From: Desulfobacteraceae bacterium UBA2174
GTDB lineage: Bacteria; Desulfobacterota; Desulfobacteria; Desulfobacterales; UBA2174
NCBI GenBank assembly: GCA_002327445.1
Contig: DCWA01000027.1
Span: 1 to 16,991, forward strand
DNA: 16,991 nucleotides
Reading direction: 5' to 3'
The position numbers and the translations under genes were made by a program. The notes under the pieces are model-generated. The model was not told where the DNA came from and ran no database searches. It saw only the letters and a program-made list of their open reading frames with translations. This document shows, one piece after another, positions 1 to 6,943 of the stretch. Within the stretch, counting starts at the first letter, position 1; each line of letters starts with the position of its first letter.

Positions 1-188
1 GCATACCATTGGTTCGTGACCGTGGAATTTTGACTTATGCACATGACGCGACCAATTTCCTGGTGAGAATAGCCAAGCGCTTTCAGGTACACAGTCTCGA
101 TGCGCTGTTGTACCCTCGGATGGGGATGATGGAAGCGTTCGTAGTGCAATTGCTTGATTTCTTCTTGGGTAAACTCAATCTTGATCAT
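1..188 (-). CDS. IS630-type transposase, N-terminal part (runs off window start)
   Basis: The minus strand reads from an ATG at 186-188 to the window edge without a stop and gives about 62 residues. The product starts MIKIEFTQEEIKQLHYERF and continues with HPHPRVQQRIETVYLKALGY and SHQEIGRVMCISQNSTVTNQ. The pattern of a short leader, then an R-rich helix, then LKALGYSHQEIGRVMCIS resembles the N-terminal helix-turn-helix of IS630/Tc1-type transposases, which binds the element's ends. A GAGGTG ribosome-binding site lies about 8 bases upstream of the start. The catalytic DDE domain would be beyond the window, so intactness cannot be judged. The family call is from pattern memory and is moderate. 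Confidence 0.6.
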   Translation of the reverse strand, partial: MIKIEFTQEEIKQLHYERFHHPHPRVQQRIETVYLKALGYSHQEIGRVMCISQNSTVTNQWY

Positions 189-266
189 CAGGCACCTCAC
201 TCAGATCACAAGTTGTGGATTTATGACCATGCTGAGTATAATAAATAATTGGCCGAAAAAATAGAT

Positions 267-314
267 TTGACATAGTCTAAAATGTGGATTAACATAGCTA
301 TAAAAAGCCACATT
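267..314 (+). promoter_or_regulatory. Promoter and candidate autoregulatory operator of the toxin-antitoxin operon
   Basis: TTGACA (267-272) is followed after 17 bases by TAACAT (290-295), a good sigma70-type promoter 33 bases before the antitoxin start. A perfect 7-base inverted repeat, AATGTGG (281-287) and CCACATT (308-314), brackets the -10 box. Ribbon-helix-helix antitoxins usually repress their own operon by binding such palindromes, so this is the likely operator; that role is inferred. Confidence 0.5.
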
Positions 315-327
315 ATAGAGGTGAGAT

Positions 328-561
328 ATGAGAACCATCCAGATGACTATAGATGATGATCTTGTTGCAGCGGTGGACCGTGTTTCAAAGGAACTTCACA
401 CAAGCCGTTCTGATTTTACTAGAAAGGCACTTCGAGATGCCCTTGCGCGCTACAACATTGAGCAATTAGAAAATAGGCATCGCCGAGGGTACGAGCGCCA
501 CCCAGTTGTCGCCAATGAGTTTTCCGTGTGGGAAACTGAGCAGACTTGGGGTGATGAATGA
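328..561 (+). CDS. Ribbon-helix-helix (CopG/MazE-like) antitoxin
   Basis: This 77-residue protein begins MRTIQMTIDDDLVAAVDRVS, a short beta strand followed by an amphipathic helix. It continues with KELHTSRSDFTRKALRDAL, the second helix of a CopG/MetJ/Arc-type ribbon-helix-helix DNA-binding fold (residues about 1-45). The charged, Tyr/Trp-containing tail (ENRHRRGYERHP ... WETEQTWGDE) is what would bind and block the toxin. GAGGTGAG just upstream (317-324) is the ribosome-binding site. The stop codon overlaps the start of the toxin gene (ATGA at 558-561), the coupling typical of type II toxin-antitoxin pairs. The antitoxin and, presumably, the complex act as operon repressors. It is much less GC-rich than the metal-uptake genes further on, which suggests horizontal acquisition. 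Confidence 0.88.
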   Translation: MRTIQMTIDDDLVAAVDRVSKELHTSRSDFTRKALRDALARYNIEQLENRHRRGYERHPVVANEFSVWETEQTWGDE

Positions 562-869
562 AACACGGTGAAATACGTTGGTACAAATTCAAAGCGCCAG
601 ATAAAAAACGACCGGTTTTGATCCTAACGAGGGATTCGGTGTTGGAATATCTTGGAGAAGTAACAATCGCTCCCATCACAACTACAATCCGTAATATACC
701 CTCTGAGGTATTTCTATCGAAAGTCGACGGCATGCCCCAAGATTGTGCGGTCAATTGCGATCACTTGCAGACTGTTTCAAAGACGAAGATCGAGGCATTG
801 ATCACATTCCTGCTTCCATCAAAGATGGTCGAAGTTGGGCGTGCAATCCGATTTGCCCTCGATATCTAA
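558..869 (+). CDS. MazF/PemK-family toxin (mRNA interferase)
   Basis: This 103-residue product starts MKHGEIRWYKFKAPDKKRPV, the classic beginning of the PemK/MazF fold (G-E-I-x-W, then KRPVLIL). It continues with ITTTIRNIPSEVFLSKVDGM, then NCDHLQTVSKTKI and the C-terminal helix VEVGRAIRFALDI. MazF toxins cut single-stranded mRNA at short sequence motifs; the conserved loop Arg after KRP and the Thr/Ser in the central strand match the family. Length is normal. It is translationally coupled to the antitoxin by a 4-base overlap. A group II intron lies only 14 bases past its stop codon and separates it from what looks like its own terminator (2759-2790). Confidence 0.9.
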   Translation: MKHGEIRWYKFKAPDKKRPVLILTRDSVLEYLGEVTIAPITTTIRNIPSEVFLSKVDGMPQDCAVNCDHLQTVSKTKIEALITFLLPSKMVEVGRAIRFALDI

Positions 870-883
870 GATAGGAACGGCCA

Positions 884-961
884 ATCGGCTCGCCGGGGAC
901 TGACCCAGTAGGCCAGCCCCGGCTGCCACACCACCGTACGTGCGGGTCCGCATACGGCGGT
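884..961 (-). ncRNA. Group II intron domains V and VI
   Basis: Domain V is the 32-base hairpin at 961-930 (minus strand): ACCGCCGTATGCGG, then ACCCGCACGTACGGTGGT, with the two-base internal bulge and short apical helix expected. The apical loop reads GACC rather than the usual GNRA tetraloop. Domain VI follows at 923-892 with a perfect seven-pair base (GCCGGGG with CCCCGGC). The branch-point A has not been assigned. Confidence 0.8.
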
Positions 962-966
962 TCCGA

Positions 967-2235
967 TCAGACCCGGGCTTTTGGCCCGTAGTGAAGAACA
1001 ATCCATGACGTGCGCATGTCGGGGACACCTTGCTTATGGAGCCAGTCGTTGGTCAAGGCCCGTTGGACGATGCTGTTATGGCTCATCCGCCAGTACCCTT
1101 TTCGACTGCGCGTCGCCATCCGGACCTCGTCCTTGGGGATTCCCAGGGCGAGCAGGTGGCGGCGACGCGTGCGGGGGCGTTTCCATTGCTTCCAGTAGTA
1201 CAACCGCACTCTACGGCGAATCCACTCGGCCAGCGCCACCACCTGGTTGTAGGTGTGGCTGATGCCAAAGTAGTTGAGCCACCCGGTGACGTAGAGGTGC
1301 AACTCATCTATGACGTCCTGCACCCGATGTCCCCGGTTGCGCCGTGTGATCTCACGCACCCGTTGCTTGAAGCGCGTGTGGGCCTTTTCAGACCACACCA
1401 CCCGACCGCGTACGCCGATCTGGAAACCCAGAAAGGTACACTGCCGAAGCGGCGCGGTCTTGCTCTTGACCCGGTTGACCACCAACTGAAGCCGTCCCTC
1501 GACGAACCGCGTCAGACTCGCCATCACCCGCTCGGCCGCCTTCGCACTCCTGACCATGACCAGGAAATCGTCGGCATAGCGGGCAAACCGGTGCCCTCGG
1601 CGTTCGAGTTCCTTGTCCAGCGGGTCGAGTGTGATGTTGGCCAGCAGTGGCGAAAGCGGCCCGCCTTGCGGCACCCCCTGAGGCGTAGCCTCTCGGGTGC
1701 CATCCGGCAAGACCACCCCGGCGGTCAGGTAGCGACGGATCAGGCCCAGAACCAGCGGGTCCCGGACCTTCTCGCGCAACTGCCCCATCAGCCGGTCGTG
1801 GGCCACGGTGTCGAAGAAGGATTTCAGGTCACAGTCCACCGCAAAGCGGCGTCCCTCCTGCCAGCCGGCCTCCACTTCCCGCACCGCCTGATGGGCGTTG
1901 CGGCCTTCGCGGAAGCCATAGCTGTGGTTGCTGAACCCGCCATCGAACAGCGGGGTCAGCACCTGTGCCAGCGCCTGCTGGATCACGCGATCCAGTACGG
2001 TCGGCACTCCCAACGGGCGTTGCGACCCGTCGGGTTTGGAGATGAACACCCGGCGCACGGGCGCCGGCCGGTACGTCCCCTTCATAAGCGCGGTGCGTAT
2101 CCCGGGCCAGTGTTCGCGGGTAAATGCCGGGAAGTCCTTGACGCTCATCCCGTCCATTCCCGCTGCCCCCGCGTTGGCTTTGACTCGTCGCCAAGCCGCC
2201 TTCAGGTTCTCCGACTCCAGAACTTGCTCCATCAT
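967..2235 (-). CDS. ltrA: Group II intron reverse transcriptase/maturase
   Basis: I start at the ATG at 2235 (MMEQVLESENLKAAWRRVKA), the usual beginning of intron-encoded proteins; an upstream in-frame extension to 2325 looks like intron RNA. The product is about 422 residues. Reverse transcriptase blocks are in order: GMDGMSV near residue 27, FISKPDGSQRPLGVPTVLDR (RT1-2), YGFREGRNAHQAV, DCDLKSFFDTVAHDRLM, TPQGVPQGGPLSPLLANI and the catalytic FARYADDFLVM (YADD). The maturase X domain follows (HLYVTGWLNYFGISH). The C-terminus (WLHKQGVPDMRTSWIVLHYG) lacks the Cys/His-rich HNH endonuclease, so mobility would use nascent or single-stranded targets. It binds its intron RNA to aid splicing and retrotransposition. 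No frameshift is visible, so it may be active. Confidence 0.93.
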   Translation of the reverse strand: MMEQVLESENLKAAWRRVKANAGAAGMDGMSVKDFPAFTREHWPGIRTALMKGTYRPAPVRRVFISKPDGSQRPLGVPTVLDRVIQQALAQVLTPLFDGGFSNHSYGFREGRNAHQAVREVEAGWQEGRRFAVDCDLKSFFDTVAHDRLMGQLREKVRDPLVLGLIRRYLTAGVVLPDGTREATPQGVPQGGPLSPLLANITLDPLDKELERRGHRFARYADDFLVMVRSAKAAERVMASLTRFVEGRLQLVVNRVKSKTAPLRQCTFLGFQIGVRGRVVWSEKAHTRFKQRVREITRRNRGHRVQDVIDELHLYVTGWLNYFGISHTYNQVVALAEWIRRRVRLYYWKQWKRPRTRRRHLLALGIPKDEVRMATRSRKGYWRMSHNSIVQRALTNDWLHKQGVPDMRTSWIVLHYGPKARV

Positions 2236-2749
2236 GGTCTGCTCCTGAACGCTCCCATGCTTCCCGTCGCGACGGCACTCACCGCGGCCTGGCCTGCCGG
2301 CGTCACTGGCTGCGATGTCCGCCACGCGGTCGGATCGTTCCCGTTCGGTTCGGCCCTTCCCGACATCGAGTCTTCCGGTACCTTCGTTTCCACGGGCCTC
2401 TTTCAGCCCCCGGCTCGCTGCCCGGTACTATGGCCTCTGCTGACTCCCTGCCCGGCTGCCCCGGCAGGGTCTCCCCAGGTAAGAGCGCGTTGCTTCTCGG
2501 CACGACCGCCGCATTTACCTCCGCGACTGGACCGGACGGCTTCGCTGTGTTGTGCCAGCTCGCCGTATCGCGTCGGCCTTACTATGCGGTTCTTTTCCAT
2601 CGGCCCGCCGATTTCCCATAGCCTTCCTCCCCCCGGTCGGTTACCCTTCCGGAGTTGGCTTCAGGTGGTAGTTACTTCATGTTTCCATGATCGGTCCTCC
2701 TACAGGGGACTTTCACCCCATTTACAACGCGCCCATGCTGGGCGCACAC
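2236..2749 (-). ncRNA. Group II intron RNA, 5' ribozyme part (domains I-III and start of IV)
   Basis: About 510 bases upstream of the maturase hold no gene of their own. They correspond to the structured 5' part of the intron, starting GTGTGCGCCCAGCATGGGCG, which can fold on itself (GCGCCCA with TGGGCGC). Short ORFs in either strand here are shadows of the ribozyme sequence. Confidence 0.75.
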
Positions 2750-2758
2750 AAACCAATC

Positions 2759-2790
2759 CAGCCGACCTCGTACCTCGGCGGCTGATTTTT
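2759..2790 (+). terminator. Intrinsic terminator, probably of the mazEF operon, now separated from it by the intron
   Basis: CAGCCG (2759-2764) pairs with CGGCTG (2779-2784) and is followed by ATTTTT (2785-2790). If the intron (884-2749) is removed, this hairpin lies about 24 bases after the toxin stop codon. On the minus strand the same palindrome forms the intron's 5' exon, followed by GATTGGTTT directly before the intron. Confidence 0.6.
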
Positions 2791-2929
2791 CCGTTGAACT
2801 AAACCGCTTACGCGGTAGCTGATAAAAGCGAGCATTTGCTGTTCTTTGACAATCAATGTGCGGGTATTGCAAGGCGGCCTTGACGGTTCTGTTGCTTGTC
2901 GAACGCCGACCATCGGTCTTTTCGGGAGG

Positions 2930-2952
2930 TGATATGTTTATCCATCATATCA
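2930..2952. repeat. Seven-base inverted repeat upstream of the recombinase remnant
   Basis: TGATATG (2930-2936) and CATATCA (2946-2952) form a perfect inverted repeat around a 9-base loop, 25 bases before the recombinase start codon. It could be an operator or a recombinase-related site; nothing further can be shown. Confidence 0.4.
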
Positions 2953-2976
2953 ACCCCCAGCATAAGGAGAAGACCG

Positions 2977-3252
2977 ATGGGAGAACTGCGCGACAAGATG
3001 GAACGGGACATGTTGCTCAAGAACTTGAGCGATCGGACACGCAAAACCTATTTGGCCTGCGTGCGGGATTTTGTCAGGTTTCATAAGCGCGATCCGAGAG
3101 AACTCGGCGATGAAGAAATCAAGGCTTTTCTGCATCACCTGATCGTCGAAAAGAAGGCCTCGGATTCTCATCACCGGCGGATTTGTCACCAACGTGCCGA
3201 CATCGGTTGCAAAAGGGGAGACCATGACGGAAAAACAGTTTTTGATCGATGA
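2977..3252 (+). pseudogene. Tyrosine recombinase, N-terminal remnant
   Basis: The ATG at 2977 follows a good AAGGAGA site. The first roughly 64 residues (MGELRDKMERDMLLKNLSDR, then TRKTYLACVRDFVRFHKR and LGDEEIKAFLHHLIVEKKAS) match the N-terminal SAM-like core-binding domain of phage-integrase-type recombinases, in the style of those that accompany IS91-like elements. After about 3168 the similarity stops, the reading frame continues into unrelated sequence and ends at 3252 inside the next gene. The catalytic domain (R...HxxR...Y) is entirely absent, so this is a deletion remnant. The deletion joins the recombinase directly to the leader of the LOG-family gene. Confidence 0.7.
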
Positions 3253-3877
3253 CTTCAAACTCGGCGAATCCTGGCGGCTGTTCAAGATCATCGGGGAGTT
3301 TGTCGAGGGGGTCGAGACGCTTCATGACCTCGGACCGGCGGTGAGTATTTTCGGCTCGGCCCGGGTCGGCCCGGAGGACCCGATCTATCAAAAAGCCGAA
3401 ACTCTGGGAGGCCTGTTCGCCCGCAACGGTTTCGGCGTGATCACCGGCGGCGGCGGCGGGGTGATGGAGGCTGCCAACAAGGGGGCCACGGAGGCCGGCG
3501 GCACTTCCGTCGGGCTCAACATCCACCTTCCGCACGAACAAGTCCCGAATGATTACGCGACGATATGTATCGAGTTCAAATATTTTTTCGTCCGCAAGGT
3601 CATGTTCCTCAAGTATGCGTCCGCCTATATCGCCCTTCCCGGCGGCTTCGGTACCCTCGATGAGGTGTTCGAATCCATCACCTTGATCCAGACGCAACGG
3701 ATTCGTCCCCTGCCGATGATCCTGGTGGGCGCCGACTACTGGAACGGGCTGTTGGACTGGGTGCGGCAAAATCTCGAAAAACGGGACCTCATCAGCCCTC
3801 ACGATCTGGATATCGTACAGGTAATCGACGACCCGGTCGAAATCGTTCAGGCGGTCAAGGGCATATTGAAAATTTAG
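3224..3877 (+). CDS. LOG-family protein (nucleoside 5'-monophosphate phosphoribohydrolase-like)
   Basis: I choose the ATG at 3224 because AGGGGAG precedes it by 4 bases; an in-frame start at 3194 lacks a site and lies in the recombinase remnant. The product is 217 residues, a Rossmann-type fold. Seen motifs are VSIFGSAR (residues 40-47), the glycine-rich VITGGGGGVMEAANKGA, FFVRKVMF with its conserved Arg, and PGGFGTLDEVFE, the defining PGGxGTxxE motif of the LOG/TIGR00730 family. Family members cleave nucleoside monophosphates, releasing the base and ribose 5-phosphate; in bacteria the substrate often remains unknown. It has no evident link to the metal-uptake genes that follow 187 bases later. 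Confidence 0.9.
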   Translation: MTEKQFLIDDFKLGESWRLFKIIGEFVEGVETLHDLGPAVSIFGSARVGPEDPIYQKAETLGGLFARNGFGVITGGGGGVMEAANKGATEAGGTSVGLNIHLPHEQVPNDYATICIEFKYFFVRKVMFLKYASAYIALPGGFGTLDEVFESITLIQTQRIRPLPMILVGADYWNGLLDWVRQNLEKRDLISPHDLDIVQVIDDPVEIVQAVKGILKI

Positions 3878-3981
3878 GCATCCTCCCCACCGGGACACGA
3901 CACCCCTACCTTCCGGATTTCTCGCCCCAGCAGTTGGAATTCGTCATTTTTGGTAAGTTCAAGCAGGAAATTAAAAACAAT

Positions 3982-4010
3982 TTGACAAGGCAAGGGGGCG
4001 ACGGTAGTCA
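3982..4010 (+). promoter_or_regulatory. Possible promoter for the wtp-region regulator
   Basis: TTGACA (3982-3987) is followed after 17 bases by TAGTCA (4005-4010). The -35 is perfect but the -10 is weak. The position, 55 bases before the regulator start, is suitable. The rest of the 187-base gap (3878-4064) shows no clear terminator. Confidence 0.3.
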
Positions 4011-4064
4011 GAACTCCTTGATTTCAGATTCGTATCCATCGCCGGAGCCTGCCCCGGAGGTCAT

Positions 4065-5027
4065 GTGCCCACCATGAAACGACTGTTATCCACCAAAGAA
4101 GCGGCCCAGTTCTTGGGTGTCAATGAAAAGATGGTCTACACCCTGGTGTCCGAAAAGGGGCTGCCGGCCACCAAGATCACCGGAAAGTGGCTTTTCCCGG
4201 TCCACCTGCTCGAACAGTGGGTCGAAACCCACACCATCAATTACCCCGAGGCCCGGGGCAAACTGCCGCCCTACGAGGGGCTGCTGGTCATCGCCGGCAG
4301 CAACGACCTGCTGCTCGACAATACGATCCAGTTGTTCAACACCCGGTACCGCGAGCACCTGGCCGTCTTCGGCAACCTCGGCAGCATGGGCGGCCTGCGG
4401 GCCCTGCGCCAGGGCCTCTGCCACGTGGCCTCCAGTCACCTGCTGCAGGAAAACGGCGCGGAGTACAACTTCGAATTCGCCCACCAGGAATTCGAAAGGG
4501 CGCCGGTGGTGGTCAATTTCTGTCGGCGGGAGCAGGGGCTGATCCTGGCCAAGGGGAACCCGAAACGGATCAACTCGGTGGAGGACCTCGGGCAGCCGGG
4601 CATCAGTGTGGTCAACCGTCCTCTGGGCACCGGAACGCGCCTGCTCTTCGACATGCTGCTCAAGCAGGCCGGTATTGCCGTCGCCCGACTCAAGGGGTAC
4701 GACCGCGAGTTCGGCCGCCACATGGACGTGGGGATCGAGGTGCTGGCCGGCCGGGCCGATGCCGGCCCGGGAATCCGGCCGGTGGCCGCCCTGCTGGGGC
4801 TCGATTTCCTGCCGATCCGCTGGGAGCGTTACGACCTGCTCATCGCCAAGGAGCGGTTTTTCGAAAAAGGGGTGCAGTTTTTCCTCGGCCTGCTCCACGA
4901 TCCGGCGTTCCTGGACAGCGCCCGGCAGCTCGCCGGTTACGACGTGAGCCTCAGCGGACGGATGGTGTTCCCCGGCGACGCCGCCGAAGCGGCATCAGGG
5001 GGCGATGCGGCGGAAAACAGCATTTGA
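4065..5027 (+). CDS. HTH/periplasmic-binding-like fusion regulator (Mo/W-responsive, probable)
   Basis: This 320-residue protein has two parts. Residues about 4-55 (LLSTKEAAQFLGVNEKMVYT, then KITGKWLFPVHLLEQWV) are an excisionase/MerR-type helix-turn-helix. Residues about 70-300 resemble the solute-binding-protein-like domain of COG1910 (PF12727, PBP_like): LLVIAGSNDLLLDNTI, then ASSHLL, then VVNRPLGTGTRLLFDMLLKQ and GRADAGPGIRPVAALLGLDF. It has no signal peptide, so the binding domain acts in the cytoplasm as a ligand sensor. GTG at 4065 is 4 bases from a GGAGG site; ATG at 4074 is the alternative. It lies directly upstream of wtpABC on the same strand, so it probably controls that operon in response to tungstate or molybdate; the ligand is inferred from context. 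Confidence 0.82.
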   Translation: MPTMKRLLSTKEAAQFLGVNEKMVYTLVSEKGLPATKITGKWLFPVHLLEQWVETHTINYPEARGKLPPYEGLLVIAGSNDLLLDNTIQLFNTRYREHLAVFGNLGSMGGLRALRQGLCHVASSHLLQENGAEYNFEFAHQEFERAPVVVNFCRREQGLILAKGNPKRINSVEDLGQPGISVVNRPLGTGTRLLFDMLLKQAGIAVARLKGYDREFGRHMDVGIEVLAGRADAGPGIRPVAALLGLDFLPIRWERYDLLIAKERFFEKGVQFFLGLLHDPAFLDSARQLAGYDVSLSGRMVFPGDAAEAASGGDAAENSI

Positions 5028-5161
5028 TTTGAATGGCGGTGGCTGGCAGATGATCATGGCATCCCGGCGGGCGAGACAGTTCACGTGAATGGGGACTTCG
5101 TCTCACAAGGAGACCGGGTCACGAAAAATCGACATCATCTCGACGAAAGGATGTACGAACC

Positions 5162-6151
5162 ATGACGAGACCATCGCTGCCAAAGGGAATGAGATGGCGC
5201 ATCGGCCTGTGGACCGCGATTCTGGTGCTGGCGCTGGCCGCTGCCGCCCAGGCCAAGCAGGATGTGATCGTTTTTCACGCTGGCAGCCTCACCGTGCCGT
5301 TTGCCGAGGCGGAGAAGCGCTTCGAGACTTTGCATCCGGACATCGACGTACTGCGGGAGGCCGGCGGCAGCACCAAGCTGGCGCGGATGATCAGCGAACT
5401 GGGCAAACCGGCCGACATCATGGCCTCGGCCGATTTCAAGGTGATCGACAAGAACCTGATTCCCGGCCACGCCGATTGGAACATCCTTTTCGCCAGCAAT
5501 CAGCTCGTGCTTTGCTACACGGACCAGAGCAAGTTCGCCGCCGAGGTCAACGCCGACAACTGGTACGAGATTCTGGCCCGGCCTGGCGTGGTCTGGGGCC
5601 ACAGCGATCCCAACCTCGACCCCTGCGGCTACCGTGCCCTGATGGTGATTCAACTCGCCGAAAAATTTCACAACAAGCCCGGGCTCTACGATCAGCTCAT
5701 CGCCAACCGGCCCGAGGCCAACGTGCGGCCCAAGTCGGTGGAGCTGGTTTCGCTGCTGAAAACCGGCCACATGGACTACGCCTGGGAGTACCAGTCGGTG
5801 GCATTGCAACACGGACTGAAGTACGTCACCCTGGACGATCACATCAACCTGGGCAACTACAAGTTCGACAATTTTTATGCCCGGGCCGAGGTCAAGGTGA
5901 CCGGCAAGGAGCCGGGCACGTTCCAGACCTTGAAGGGGCAGTCGAGCACCTACGGGATCACCCTGGTGAAAAACGCCCCCAACCGCGAGGGCGCCGTCCT
6001 TTTTCTCGAGTATCTCCTCGATCCGGCCAACGGGTTGAAAATTCTCAAGGAGATGGGGCAGCCCACCATCGATCCGTGCCAGGTGTCTTCCGAGGCGGTT
6101 CAAAAGGGCCTGCCGGGGAAACTGCCGAACCTGGTGGTCGTGAAGAAGTAG
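5162..6151 (+). CDS. wtpA: Tungstate/molybdate-binding periplasmic protein WtpA
   Basis: This 329-residue protein has a cleavable signal peptide (WTAILVLALAAAAQA, cut near residue 30). The mature part begins KQDVIVFHAGSLTVPFAEAE, the WtpA/ModA hallmark whose FHAGSL serines contact the oxyanion. Further family motifs are GGSTKLARMI, PADIMASADF, HSDPNLDPCGYRALMV and MDYAWEYQSVALQHG, with the DP-C-GYR and DYAWEY blocks specific to the WtpA branch rather than classical ModA. It captures tungstate or molybdate in the periplasm for WtpBC. AAAGGA lies 12 bases upstream of the ATG. Only 6 bases separate it from wtpB, so the three genes form one operon. Preference for tungstate over molybdate cannot be read from sequence. 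Confidence 0.93.
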   Translation: MTRPSLPKGMRWRIGLWTAILVLALAAAAQAKQDVIVFHAGSLTVPFAEAEKRFETLHPDIDVLREAGGSTKLARMISELGKPADIMASADFKVIDKNLIPGHADWNILFASNQLVLCYTDQSKFAAEVNADNWYEILARPGVVWGHSDPNLDPCGYRALMVIQLAEKFHNKPGLYDQLIANRPEANVRPKSVELVSLLKTGHMDYAWEYQSVALQHGLKYVTLDDHINLGNYKFDNFYARAEVKVTGKEPGTFQTLKGQSSTYGITLVKNAPNREGAVLFLEYLLDPANGLKILKEMGQPTIDPCQVSSEAVQKGLPGKLPNLVVVKK

Positions 6152-6157
6152 TCGAGA

Positions 6158-6943
6158 GTGCGCCGTATCGATCCATTCCATGCCGCGGCCACCGTATGCA
6201 CCGTCATGGTGGTCGGATTCATCGTCCTGCCCTTGGTGGAAATGGTCCTGGCGCCGTCCGTCGAAGACCTCGGCAAGAGCCTTGCCGATAGCGACGTGCG
6301 GCGCTCCATCTGGCTGTCGGTGTACACCTCGGGGACCGCGGCCCTGATTTCTTTCGTCTTTGGCACGCCCTTCGCCTACCTGTTGGCCCGCCATGATTTC
6401 AAGGGCAAACGGTTCCTGGAAAGCATCGTGGACCTGCCGATCATGATTCCGCACCCGGTGATCGGCATCGCCATCCTCAGCCTGGCCGGCCGCCAGCACT
6501 GGATCGGGCGGCTGGCCGCCGATTTGGGGGTGCGGGTGATGGGGTCGGTGACCGGGATCATCATCGTGCTCACCTTCGTGGGGCTTCCCTTTTATATCAA
6601 CACGGTCAAGAACGGGATCGAGGCCATCCCCCGGAGGCTGGAAAACGTTTCGCGGAGCCTGGGGGCCACGGCCTTCGGCACTTTCTGGCGCGTGACGTTT
6701 CCTTTGGCCTGGCGCAGCGTCATCGTCGGCATGATCCTCTGCACGGCCCGGGCGGTGAGCGAGTTCGGCGCCGTGGTCATCGTGGCCTACCATCCGATGA
6801 TCGCCCCGGTGATGATCTACGAGCGTTTCACCGCCTACGGACTTCGCTACAGCCAGCCGGTGGCCGTGTGGCTGATTTTCGTTTGTCTGGTTTTGTTCCT
6901 GCTGCTGCGGTGGCTCAACCCGGCGGGGCGGGCGCGGACATGA
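6158..6943 (+). CDS. wtpB: Tungstate/molybdate ABC transporter permease WtpB
   Basis: The start is GTG at 6158, six bases after wtpA. The 261-residue product is a ModB/WtpB-type inner-membrane permease with five to six hydrophobic segments (for example AATVCTVMVVGFIVLPLVEM, then FVFGTPFAYLLARHDF, VTGIIIVLTFVGLPFYI and PVAVWLIFVCLVLFLLLRWL). The cytoplasmic EAA loop that docks to the ATPase is visible as NVSRSLGATAFGTFWRVTFP, followed by RAVSEFGAVVIVAYHPM, a motif typical of sulfate/molybdate/tungstate permeases. It forms the translocation channel as a dimer. Its stop overlaps the wtpC start (ATGA at 6940-6943), which implies translational coupling. Confidence 0.93.
   Translation: MRRIDPFHAAATVCTVMVVGFIVLPLVEMVLAPSVEDLGKSLADSDVRRSIWLSVYTSGTAALISFVFGTPFAYLLARHDFKGKRFLESIVDLPIMIPHPVIGIAILSLAGRQHWIGRLAADLGVRVMGSVTGIIIVLTFVGLPFYINTVKNGIEAIPRRLENVSRSLGATAFGTFWRVTFPLAWRSVIVGMILCTARAVSEFGAVVIVAYHPMIAPVMIYERFTAYGLRYSQPVAVWLIFVCLVLFLLLRWLNPAGRART

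Larger units (their letters stand above)
884..2749 (-). mobile_element. Group II intron (complete, with maturase ORF)
   Basis: On the minus strand the element begins at 2749 with GTGTGCGCCC, matching the group II 5' consensus GUGYG. It is followed by the typical early domain I motif GGTGAAAGTCCCC (near 2710). It ends after a domain V hairpin (930-961) and a domain VI hairpin (892-923), with a probable 3' boundary at an AT near 884. It encodes a reverse transcriptase/maturase (2235-967). Length is about 1.87 kb, normal for a small bacterial intron. The 5' exon ends beside the palindrome 2759-2784. Together with the missing endonuclease domain, this resembles group IIC introns, which home to stem-loops and terminators; that class assignment is inference. 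The exact 3' end is uncertain by a few bases. Confidence 0.88.

Noticed and set aside
9..248. 79-aa plus-strand frame at the window start
   Set aside because: It is antisense to the IS630-like transposase, which has a ribosome-binding site and a family-like sequence.
1030..2802. 590-codon open frame on the plus strand
   Set aside because: It is antisense to the maturase and the intron RNA, and its translation is low-complexity and matches no family.
2846..2874. Promoter with TTGACA at 2846 for the recombinase remnant
   Set aside because: The hexamer at the right spacing is GCAAGG, a very poor -10.
5135..6793. 552-codon frame on the minus strand, and similar long minus frames at 6847-8286 and 3119-3898
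   Set aside because: They are shadows of wtpA, wtpB, wtpC and the LOG gene, His/Gly/Pro-rich and without domains.
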